The position numbers were made by a program, and so were the translations under genes. From Siderastrea siderea (lineage: Eukaryota; Cnidaria; Anthozoa; Scleractinia; Rhizangiidae), in the NCBI GenBank assembly GCA_964030785.1, contig OZ034971.1:47220078-47284077 (forward strand): DNA of 64,000 nucleotides, in the 5' to 3' direction. This document shows, piece by piece, positions 44,301-56,800 of this stretch. Under the pieces are notes generated by a model, which had not been told where the DNA came from, did not search any database, and saw only the letters and a list, made by a program, of their open reading frames with translations. Within the stretch, counting starts at the first letter, position 1; each line of letters starts with the position of its first letter.

Positions 44301-45313
44301 AGAAATTTCTTAACAAGGGCAAGTTAATGTCGTTTTGATCTAGGGCCTCGGGAAAGACAAATTTAATAGCCGATATTCATAAATACATGCCTGCACTAAT
44401 TTGTGTAGGGTGTGGCTTGAAAGAATCTGTATTTTTGCTTTCTGTCACGGTTGGGCTGGTCTTTGCAGTAGAATCAGAAGAAGAAACAAGAAGAAGAAAA
44501 CGGAAGAGAAAGCGCGACAAAGTAAACGTAATTAGCTTAGGAAAATCCTTTCTTGAAAGCCTGCTTTGCTTTTGCGCCTAAACACACTCTAACTTGTTCT
44601 TTGTACTTTACAGAGACGGAGCCCATTCACCCAGACGCCGATATCATCTTCTTGGTTGACTCCTCAACCGGTGTTTCCTCGCAACAGTTTGACATGGAAA
44701 AACAGTTCGTTGGAAGGATGGCTCGATACTTTATTGTATCTCCGCTGGGACCTCGCGCTGCGTTCGTCAGTTACGCTGCAACCTCATACACGGTCATCAG
44801 TTTCTCTGGTTACACCAGCACTGCTGACTTCCGTCTCAAGATCAACAGTGCTCCCTTCTTAGGCGGAAGGCGAAGAATCGACCAAGCGCTAATCCACGCA
44901 GCCAAATTGTTCCAAGAAACCGGACGAGTCGGTTTGAGAATTGTCATTTTGTTAACTGCCGGAAATTATTACATGGGACCTGGGGCAAATTCCATGTCAT
45001 CCGTTATGTCGTCAATGCACAGTCTCGATGCCCATATATACGTGATTGGTATTGGGTCGTATTTTACTCCCTCAATGTTCACACCCATGGTCCGTGGGCC
45101 CGCCGACAGTTTTGAGTTACCGTCTTTCAGTGATCTAGCACCCTGGCAGTCGAGGATTGCCAGACAGTTGAGGCTGTCTGCAAATGCTTGTAAGTAAAGA
45201 TATAGAGAGACTGTTTCAAGAGTTTAGAGGAAACGGAAAGGCAGCGGGAAAATACGCGTGGTAAAAAGGCACGAGAGAGCTCTTTCTCTCATTTCTCCTC
45301 AGGTAGTCAGTCC

Positions 45314-45369
<56 letters not shown>

Positions 45370-48300
45370 CATCTCTTCTCAAGTATCATTTTCCCTTCCA
45401 GTTTACAGTCGATAAGGTAAATTCTTGCACAAAGTGAAAGAAGTCTTTTATCGATAAACAAATCCTTCATTATAACAACGTTTATTAAATGTGATTAACA
45501 TGTCCGTCGAAGGAAGATTTCCGTCATACATTTAGGGAAGTTCTTTGCTTGCATTCTAGAAACCGAGATGCAAGAACTCAATCAGAGCTCCTCGATCAAT
45601 GATCAAATTCAGGGGCTTTTTCTGAAGTCTATCTAATTTCATTGTTCCTACCTTTTCCTTTCAGTTAAATATGAACCTGCATATTGGCGCGCGGACGTGA
45701 TATTCCTCATGGACTCCTCAAAATACGTTACAGCGAACAACTACATCTTAGAAAAGAACTTTGTCAAACTCATGGCGCGCCTTCTTAACCTCGCCAGCAA
45801 TAGAAGCCGTGCAGCGCTTTACACCTTCGGCGACCTTCCCCAACTGGAAATTAGCTTTGATGGCTACCAAGACCGCGAAGCTTTTGACGCTGCCGTCAAT
45901 AAAGCGCCTCATCTCCAGGGTAATCGACGCATCGACAAAGCATTAGAATCAGCAGCAGAGCTGTTGAAGACAAAATCTCGTGCGACAGTTCCCAAGTACG
46001 TCGTTCTCTTCACGACCGGGACACAAACAGTCCAACCTGACGCGCGTTCCCTGGTCGATGCTTCGCGCGTCATTCGATCTTATGGTGGCAGAGTTTTCGT
46101 TGTTGCCATCCTCATAGGAGGATATACAATTAATGAGTTTTATCCAGCAGTTCAGAGACTCGATGATGCATTCCCTGTGTCTTCATTCACCAATCTCCTC
46201 CCGCGAGCACCTTCCATCGCTGCACGTATAATGGCATCATGGCGTAAGTTAATGTTAATTTTGTTTGTTCGCACTAAAACATGTTTACCATTTCAACCCT
46301 TGTACGGTGTTCTTATTGAAAGCAGACTTTCGGCAACGAGGCCGATTTTTCTGTTAGTGCATAGTCAGCTTTGTGCCACTGACAGAGAATATAATTATGA
46401 AAAATCATGTCAACAGCGGAATAAAGATTTAATAGATGGACCATCATCATGGACCATCATTTACGACTTAAGCAATTGTCAAAAGAAAGCTTCAAGAAAT
46501 TCATGCTTGAAAAGGATTCGATCCTATGAACAGAGCTATCAGGCTGCTCATTGTGTGAGTTCGTAATATGCCTTTGAAAGACAAATATCAGCTGACAAAG
46601 AATGTGTGAGTTGACTATGGTTAGCAGAAAGCGCAGACAAAAAGGCAACTGTATTGACAGACAACAAAATCATTGCCAAACTGACCAAACCTGACAATTA
46701 TCTATTATTTTACATAGTTGCCTCGTAGTGCTTATTTAACTTTCTTTCTCTGTGTCTCAGGCGCACCAACTAAGCAGAGCTTTGCTGCCGATGTTGTGTT
46801 CATTGTAGACTGCACTTCAGCCGTATCTCCTTTCCAGTACACCCGAGCTAAACGATTTGTACGAATACTATCCGAGTATCTCAATATCTCCCCCGGCAAA
46901 TCCAGAGGGGCGATGGTCACGTTCGGAGAGACTCCTGTAGTAGTCTTTAGTTTTGACTCGTACAAGTCACACTCCGAATTCAGAACTAAGGTGACCGACG
47001 CGTCTTATTTGGGAGGCGAGCCTTCGATCAGCAGCACTGTGAGGACAGCAGGCACTCTATTTTCTGATGCGCGCGGTTCGTATCCATGGATAGCCATTCT
47101 TGTGACGCCGTGGAGACCGACTGACATCCAAAACAGTAGGACCTTAGAGATCGCTGCCCGTCCACTGTTGAATCGCGGGATCTGGCTGTACGTGCTCTCC
47201 ATTGGCGAGAACCCGTATGTTGGCTGGCTGCGTCCGATGCTTGTGGAGTCGAGGGACGCGTTCTCAGTTGTTTCCTATCGCGATTTACCCGCAAATATTG
47301 GACCTGTGGCTAGTTACATAACCAATGACAATTGTAAGTATAACTAATCTAGAGTATTGGGCAAACAATCAGATGAAAAACAGTATAAGCATGTATAAGT
47401 GGCTATTTTGGGAAGGTTCGAAGGATTTTATTTTCTCGCTGTCTAGAAGAATTAAATCTTTCAGATTTCAGTTATTGGTGTCTAAGGGAAAAGCAGAAAT
47501 TCACAAAGAGACAAGTGGAGTTTAAGACACAAAACTGACAAAAATGCTCTTATTTTAACTGAACTCATCATCAAAGAGGTTGTTTTGAAATTTGCTCTTT
47601 GACAAAGTCTGTAACTGTTGACATCTACATGTTTTTGCATAGGTTTTCGTGGAAAATATTCCTGCGCGTAATATGTTTTTGCACGACCTACTTTAATTTT
47701 ATTTTACTTTACAGATATAGTGGAGAAATTATCAAGAACTTAGTACGCAAAAGTTTCATGCCAAACAACAGCATCGATAAAATTTATACATCACTGGTGC
47801 ATTATTGGCCCATTGTTGGTTTATCATTAGTTCACCGATGGCTCACAGTTGCTTTGCCATTGCAGCACCAGACATGCGTGTTTGGTTCACAGAATTCCTT
47901 TCCTTTGGCTTTGGAACGTATGTTGATACTAATATTTCCCATAGTTGTAGATGATTATCACAAGAACAACGTTTCAGACCTTTTAAGGTCTGAAAAATTG
48001 CATGGTTTTATTTGCCTAACGTATACACCGGTTTATCTCTTTTGTCTATGTTTAAGCTTTTTCTTCTGTTGTTCCTTCCAGATCTCTACGGACACTCGAC
48101 CTTCGAGTTGGACATCTTATTCTTAATGGACACCTCGTCAGGCGTGGATTTACAGGGCTATAAAATGGAAAAAGGATTTGTCCAGAGAATCGCGCTGCAT
48201 CTCGGTGTTTTCAACAGAGGATCACGTGCCGCCCTCGTGGCCTATGGTGCCAACTCCTTGATCATCTTCGGCTTTGGAGGCTACAGTACCAATGCAGAGT

Positions 48301-50805
48301 TTGTTAGGCGCTTAAACGAAGCTCCGTTGTTCGGAGGCGAGCGAAGAGTTGATCGAGCTTTGGACACCGCTGCAGCACTGATGTTAGGTGCACGGTCAAC
48401 TATGCCGAAGGCGGTCGTGCTTATTATGGCGGGAAAACAGAGCAGTGCACCCAATGCTTTGTCTATCAAGGACGCTGCACGTCCGTTACATCATCTGGGA
48501 GCCTGGCTCTACATTATGTCTATTGGGCAGAGTGATGCAAGAGAACTACAAAAAGCCACCATAAGACCGACCGACGTTTTCTTTGCCAGGTCGTTTTCTG
48601 GTCTCTACGGATATATAGCACCTGTAGCTAGATACATAGCAAATATCTCAGGTATGTTGTGATAGTAATAAAAACCTTTAAACGCGTAAATAAAAAGCAA
48701 AATAACGGTCAAAAACACACTACTGACAATGTTAGCTCTGTCCTTGTTGAGTACAAGGTGGCCCATATTTAGGAACAAAAAAAAAACATTTCCCCCTAGA
48801 CCAAGAAAAGCCTACGTGCATTGGGGAGGGTTAAGTAATCTGCGTTAACCTCAATTGAATTCATTTTAAAGTATCATTTTCTTTAAAAAATAGTCCCCGC
48901 AATTTGAACCGGTGAAAAGGACACGAAATTGGAAAAGACGAAAACAATGGATATGAGTTTAGAATTGTTGTGCATTATAATGTCTTTAATTGGAATTTGC
49001 AGTAACTGAGGGCTGACAAACCGAATGCAGGACACGCAACTACAGTCAAAGCTCTCCTTGCGACCACTCTCGTAAGCGACCAACTTTAGTTACGACCAGC
49101 ATTGTAAAACCCCGTTTGACTTGTCACTTAAACTCTGTAATGAAAAGCTCTCGTAAGCGACCGCGACCACTTTTGTGAGTTACAAATCTTGTTCAGATTT
49201 AGAGTAATACACAACACAAATGCTAATGGTTCTTTGACTTGTACCTAAGAGGACCTCTTCTGTGATAGGCAATAAAAAACTATTCAATATTATTACTACA
49301 AATGAACTAAAAGCTCTCGTAAGCGACCACTCTATTGTTTCAGATTGTTTCATCAGGTGGTCGCTTACGAGAGCACGTTCTCGTGAGCGACCAGCTCTAG
49401 TTGCGACCTCTTTTCTGAATTCCCTAGGTGGTCGCTTACGAGAGCTTCGACTGTATAGGACAACAGTAACGGCAAAGACACTAAATTATTACTTGTACTA
49501 AACCAAGTCCGTTCGCAAAACTATGATGAGTTATTTTCTGTTCTCTCATCCGGAGCTCCTACCGCCAAATTAAATTTCTAACTACGTTGTGAAAGTCTTT
49601 TTAATTTAAACTTCCATTTGTTTCATCTTTTCTCAGTTATAACAGGAACGTCACCTCTAAACACCGATATTGTGTTTATAATCGACTGCTCATCAAGTGT
49701 CCCTTACCGCGAATTTGGGACACAAAAATCCTTTGTGAGGTCATTGGTGCAGTTCTTAAACATCCAACCTGGTCAGTCACGCGCCGCCGTGGTAATTTAT
49801 GGCAGTCGAGCCTTGTCTGTCATTGGCTTTCACAACTCGCAAAACTTTGTCCGATTCGACTCTGTGTTGACCAGAGCCCCTTATCTCGGGGGAGACCGAA
49901 GGCTCGATAAGGCACTAGACATCGCGCGAAATATCTTCGGGAATGCGCGGGAAAACGTGCCAAAAGTGATGCTGCTTTTGATGGCGGGAAAACAAGCACA
50001 GATTTCAGGTAACTTGTATTAGAGGGGTGTACATATTTTTAATGTTTTGGTTTTTAAAAGTCCAATTTCTTTACGGCTCAGTTTCTGTTAAAAATTTAAA
50101 GTTAATTAAAATTTACAGAAAGGGCGGTTGTTGTCGATAATGCCTTTCTCCTGCACTAACATTGACAAAAAGCAATAGAACAGTGAACTAAAGTCCTCGC
50201 CTGAAATGCATTATATTCCTGTTTCCATTAACTTAAAAGGAAGTTGTTGACTGTGGTCGTAAGCTGTGTGACTACGAGCTCATGTACGACGAGATGCACC
50301 AAAGGCTCCAAAATTGTGATAAAATGATAAAATTCTTAATGTTTAAAAGAAAAAGTTTCTTAAATTGACTTCAGGAGACGTAATGATCGTTGTGAAGGCG
50401 ATGACGACTAGTTCTCGTAATCATTCGTTTGGTTGGCTGTGCTCTGTAGATTTTGATCCTCAGGTTAGTTTGTGAAATTCAAAGATCAAAATGTAAACTA
50501 TGGTTTGACCAGCATTCGTCTCCCAACAATTTTTTTTCAGGTGCGATATCGTTGAAAGATGCAATTAAGCCGCTTCAACAGCAGGGAGTTACCACCTTCA
50601 TTTTCCGTATCGGTTCTGAGCCGGGAATAAAGGAGCTTCTCCCAGCTGTGGATAGGCCCGGAAATATCTTCACTTTTTCACGCTTTGCTGACATGGATGC
50701 CAGGGTCCCGTCTGTGGCCAGACATATACCTTTTTACTCTGGTATGTAGTTTATGTTCTCCTTCAATCAGGGTGTCATTAAAAATAATTAATCTAGGGTC
50801 TTGAA

Positions 50806-50866
<61 letters not shown>

Positions 50867-53800
50867 CCATCATCGTCACACATCCTATATTTAAATACGA
50901 TAAAAAATTTAAAGCATAATGCTTGTGGGATCGTGTAATTAATTAGGTATAGTACTTAACTATGATACTTCTACTAAGAATATTATTCGATAAGAAATTG
51001 AGCACAGTGAGTAAATGGCTAATAGCACTTAACATCATGGTATTGTCTGGGAAGCGACTGAACTGACTGTGCACTAAAATCAAGTTCCTTAACGTATTTA
51101 TCCGTCTTTACATTACGGTAAAAAGCCGTACATTGGGAGCCTTTTAAATATGTAGAAACAGCATTCCATAAAATGGCACCTCTATGGCTAACTGAGTTTT
51201 TAAAAAGTTAGACTGCGAGTAGTCTCTAATTTTGGCGATGGCGATTGTGGGGCGGGCAAAATACACACGCGCGCGCGAAATTTCGAGGAGACGCGACGCG
51301 AAGGGAGCGCCGTCTCCTCGAGCTTTCGCGCGCGCGCGCGTGTGTATTTTGCCCGCCCCACAATCACAATCGCCAAAATTAGAGACTACTCGCAGTCTAT
51401 TGAAAAGTATGAGTTAAAACGTGGGACGGTAATCCTGTTGCTTCTTCTGAAATCGTAAGCCGCGCAAGTTTTGTTCACCAAGTAAGATTAAGCAGCAGGT
51501 GCTTCTGCGCTGAATACTTTGTAAGTATTGAAGTTACTTTTAATAAAATAAACTCCAAACATGAAAAAGTTGACAGCACCATAAGAAACTGCTAATGAAT
51601 AGCTTCATTTAAATGATCATTTTTTAGGATGGTCTCTACCTCCTCCCACTCCTCCCCTCGTAAGTTTTACCCTACTCTTGGTGAGGGAACATGCTGGCCT
51701 GCGCGCAGACGTCTGAAGCAAAAGAAATACCGTGTACCACTAAATTTTTGCGGGAGTTTACTTTTGCGGATTGGCGATTTTTCGTGTTTCGCGGGAACTA
51801 ATTTTTGCGATTGGGAGAAACTGGTTTTTCTTGCTGGGAATCAATTTTTGCGATTTTCATGAGGTCACCTTCTATTTGGAATTACAATGTTGTCGTTTTT
51901 TGAGTACAAACAATCGAATACAGGTGAAAAACATGCAGTTAATCAATGGAGTACCTTCAGACGATCCTTTTCGTTGAAACTTTTTATTAACTGTCAGATA
52001 CATGTATTTGTAGTGCGCCAGCTCAGGAGCTCCTTACCAACTGCAATTTCGTCGTTTTATTTCTGAATGTTTTTGTTCTAATTTCCTTTTGTTTCTGAAC
52101 GAAAGAGACGGTTTAAGTGAATGGGCACCAATATGATTTTACCTTACATGTAAAAGGCAACGTTTGCATATAATTTCGATTGTGGAGTAAATTTTTTTTC
52201 AGGAGAAAATTTTTGCTGGAGATTTTTTTCGCTGGAACTTTTTTTTGCGGATCGTGAAAAAAACCGCAAAAATTTATTTCCACACGGTAGGAGACGTCTG
52301 TGCGCAGTGTATGAACATGTTCGTCAGTACCCAGCATACAATACCTACTGCTGCGATATGTCAACTTTTCAATACACCACCGGGTAATAAAAAGCTAAAG
52401 TAAAAAATCTGGTAAATCTATGATGAAAATGTCATCGCTCTTGTATCGCAAAAAAGCAATATGATAAGTAATTGTGATAACGGGTTACCAGAAACCAGAA
52501 AACATCAGTGGACAGCCGAATAGTGGGCGTAATTGCTAACTTGTTTTAGAAATGAGAGATGCTCTACAGTGCAGACGGGTTATGTTTCAAACGCAACCAC
52601 TAGCACATTGCATCCTTGTGAAATATCTTCAGCATTACGACGAGAATGCTTCATCTTATGTTTAATTATAGAAGACCAGTTTTAACAAAAGTAATGATTC
52701 AGTTATAAATGCAGTAACTTTTACAGAATTGAAATAATCCAGCCACGAAACAAAATTTCACGGAGGCGAATTCTTCAACATCCCACTGAGAAATTTGGCA
52801 ATCTGGGTGACCTCACACTTTCCAGGAATTCAGATGTCTCGATAGGAACTCATTTGTTGTTCAATAAGGACATTAGCTCTTCAATTTTCGACAGTTCTAT
52901 CGCTCCCTTTCAAATAACAAGTTGCGCCCGAAGGCAAGAAACTCTCGATTCTGGTAAAGGTCGCATTTCTGGGCAATTGGAGGCCTAGCTGCGAATTAAT
53001 TGCGATGACAAATGTTTTGAAATATCTATTTTTGCTACAAGGTATGAATGACACGTTTATGTTTTGTATGGACGATCTTCTTATGATTACCTACAGTTGT
53101 AGTTAATACGGGTGGCTTGTTTTATTTGTGAAATTGCTACTTTTATAGAGGACATTTACTTCAAATATTTTTTATTTTACTCTAAGCGGCATTTACATGT
53201 ACAGTTGACACCCGGTAACTCGGACCCTCGGTAACTCGAACCTCGCGCTAACTCGAACCAAAATTGATTTCCCCTGGATTTGCTCCGTACATTCAATGTA
53301 ATTTTACCATCAGAAACTCGAACCCTCGGTAACTCGAACCTCGCGCTAACTCGAACCAAAATTGATTTCCCCTGGATTTGCTCCGTACATTCAATGTAAT
53401 TTTACCATCAGAAACTCGAACCCTCGGTAACTCGAACCTCGCGCTAACTCGAACCAAAATTGATTTCCCCTGGATTTGCTCCGTACATTCACTGTAATTT
53501 TACCCTCAGAAACTCGAACCCTCGATAACTCGAAACTCCCGCTAACTCGAAGTGAATTCCTATTCCCTGCAGGTCATTTTCTTCATCATTTCACCCTCGA
53601 TAACTCGAACCTCGTTTGTCAAAGTGTAGTGAGACAAAACACGCTTCATAACACTGAATTTATTTTGAATCAATTTTCAAAAAAATGAGCAGCAATTTAG
53701 TTTAACATGTCTATTTGTCCTCTGTGTTAATTCCTTTAGTTTCCTGGTGTTTTGGTACACAAAACGTCTCAGTTCTTTCAGTGATAATACATGGGATAAG

Positions 53801-56800
53801 TGGTGTCACAGGTATCCCATTCCCCGATAACTCGAACTCCCGATAACTCGAATCTTTTTTTATTTCCCTTGAAGCTTTGAGTTATTGGGAGTCAACTGTA
53901 CCAGTAGATACGTAGTTTCGAGTAGTTGCCTTCCATGGCACGAGTCAATGGATCGTTGTTTTATCAAATCAGTCGGAAATTCCCTGGCGAGGTTTTGTAC
54001 TGATTTTGAAATCTTTGGCCATTTCAAGTGAAAGCTATTGAGCAGTACCGGTACTTTCTTGGGGTGCGGTAAATTATGCTATACCCAGGGTCTCAATGGG
54101 GTGATGGCTTTTACGGTTAACGGTTAAAATTTTGGTCTTTTTACGGCTAATGGTTAAAATTTTGGCCATTTTACGGCTAACGGTTAATTTCTTTCCGTTA
54201 CGGTTAACAGAAATGTTAAAAATTAATTTCCATTGTTTCCAAAAGTTAATAATTAATTTTCATTATTGTAAAACACCTTTACGACCGGTCGTTTACTTCT
54301 TAGGTCAATTCTGGGATAAAAAAATATAAAAACAAATTACGGTGTTATAAGAATTGTAATGGACATATTATAGAGGATATTACACGATGGCGCGAAGATA
54401 TGAATTTTATTTTCGAGTGGTAAAATCTTGTTTTTTACCACGAGAAAATAAAATTCATATCTTCAAGCCACCGTGTAATTTTCTTTTCATTATATAGACA
54501 AGAGTATTTTTGCACAAACAACAGTGTAAGAGCGGGAAATGACGTCAAAATACGCCACTTGTGGAAAATACGCCACTCGAGTCCCGGATGTAGTTTCGTA
54601 TGAACTTTACCAGTGGTCTATTTTCCACTAAAACACTCTTGTCTATATAATAAATATAGCATACTACTACAGCAGTAGTATCCCCGGGGGGGAGGAGCAC
54701 TCCATTATTTGGCTTAAACGGGTATGTGCTGCTCAACAGGGTATGGTTTTCAGGGCCTTCCGTCTTAAACAGGGTATGCAATTTCACTATTTAGCGTCTT
54801 GAACAGGGTGTCTCTCTGGACCGGAACCCTTGAACCTTACATGTGGGTACCAGCAATTTTTTCAGATCTCATCCTAGGATGTCATTTATATAAAAAACAA
54901 TATTTTTTGTATGGAAAATAAAAAACAAGGCAGACAAAAACCCAGAACAAAAGCAAAATATCAGAAAGGTCGCTTGTCATAAACAGGATATTGAAATGAA
55001 CAGATTTTGTCTTAAACAGGGTCAGGGTTTGAAAGCCTCGGTGGCACACCCCCACCCAAACTTCCCTTAAATGCCCCCCCACCCCCCCACTGGGAGTAGT
55101 ACTACTATACCTATAGAAATATAATGTATATGAAACAGCATGTACGGTAAACAAGGAACGACGATGCCATAAAATTAACCTACATCAAAAGTATATTTAA
55201 TTGTATGAGATATATGCCTGTTAAGACGGTTAAAATAGCAACCTCGCTAGCTGGCTTACGGCGCTTCAATAACGTTCATGACTTTACTTGACTTACTTGC
55301 CTTTCTGCACTCAAACATCAAACCGTGTCCACACCTTGACTTGTCTTCCAGACTTTGTTATCATTGGCTTACTTATGATCAGTTCCTCCGAATCAAGCTC
55401 TATTCCCTGGGGGCCCCCACCGGGGGGGGGGGGGCTCTATGTCACTATCGCTGGTTGATATAGAGTAATTTTCCGTTTTCCCGCTGATTTTCACAAGGCG
55501 GTAGAGTTTCAGGTCAAATGACCCTAGCCCGGACTTCTTTGCTTGGTCGATAAGACCAAGAAAATCGATGAGATTTCTTTTAAATGCTGAAATAGAGCGG
55601 TGTTCTTCTCCGATTTTAATAGGCCAATTCCTGGTTGACTTGTACCTCTTTTTCAAAGCGAGTCTTGGTGCATAGTCTTTCACATGAAAATGAGTTTTCA
55701 TTCACATGCAGATAAAACTCATTTTCATATGAAAGGTTTTGCACGAGGCCTCGCTTTGAAAAGGAGGCACAAGACAATTCGGAAATGGCCTATTCTTGCC
55801 TTAGATCTTTCAATTGGCTTCTCCTCCCCAGCTCGATATAAACTAATTACGCCTTTCGAGACAGCCATCGCTCACATACTAAATGAAGAAACTGAAGATC
55901 CTAAGAATAGTTTAAACAAAGAGCTGTCTGTCAACTTATCCCACGCGCGAAAAGCAGACACTTCCGGTTCGCGAATATGACTCTGCCGGACCTGAGCCAA
56001 ATGTCTTTGTTTTCGGTACCAGGATAGAATGTGTAACCGTCGTAACCGCATTAGCCACAAGACAAGACACATAAAAGTCTAAGATTTTGACACTTCCAAA
56101 ATGACAAATCGTAGACAGGAAAAATTTTTACGGTTAACTTTTCTTACGACTAACGGTTAAAATTTGGCAATTTTTACGCCTAACGGTTAAAGTTTTGGCC
56201 GTTTTACGGCTAACGGTTAACCCCATTGAGACCCTCTATACCAGGTGGTTCCAACTTTTCAGTCTGTGGATGAAATTCTCGTGTCCAACCATTCAAGTGG
56301 AAGCTGTTGTGCAGTACTTTTCTGTGGTGTGACGATCAATTCTTATCTTGTAAAGAGAAATCTGAGAAGTTGGGCGGACAGTATACGCGCCTTGACATTA
56401 ACATTATTTTAGTGCCACAACGTTGTCTTGTACACCACACTAAATACTAGAGTGCTTCTATATCTTCTATAGGTTGTAGATTTTTTTGTATTTATTTTAT
56501 TCTTTCATTTCCGTCTTTCCTTGAGCCAGCCCTGATTAGCGTGATCGCTACCTGCGGCTTTCCAAGGGTCTTTCAACTATTGTGAAATAATGTTTTATTG
56601 TTGCAGTTACTTTCAAGTTTCAACTTTATTGCTTCCATCACTTTTAATACAATAATATATTATAAATAATCTCAGTGACAAGCTTTTAAATGAAAAGTGA
56701 TGAGGAGTCTTCAGAAAAGCAGAAATGCTTGAAGTAGTAGACGCCCTTCAACGGCCATAACATAACTTAATGTTGAATGCTTCTGTTACAAATCAATTGA

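Larger units (their letters stand above)
54079..56242. mobile_element. 2.15 kb TIR element, hAT-like, with nested MITEs
   Basis: AGGGTCTCAATGGGG (54087-54101) and CCCCATTGAGACCCT (ending 56235) are perfect inverted ends. CTATACC lies outside each (54079-54085, 56236-56242), a 7-8 bp duplication. Both subterminal regions hold repeats of TTTTACGGCTAACGGTTAA. Nested inside are a hairpin (54378-54479), a GGGTATG-family element (54681-55094) and a fold-back repeat (55622-55791). No transposase. Confidence 0.7.

Noticed and set aside
44387..44581. Short frame with a hydrophobic start upstream of VWA2
   Set aside because: It ends in a Lys/Arg run from AGAAG repeats, is in the wrong place for a gene start, and the VWA2 acceptor is clear.
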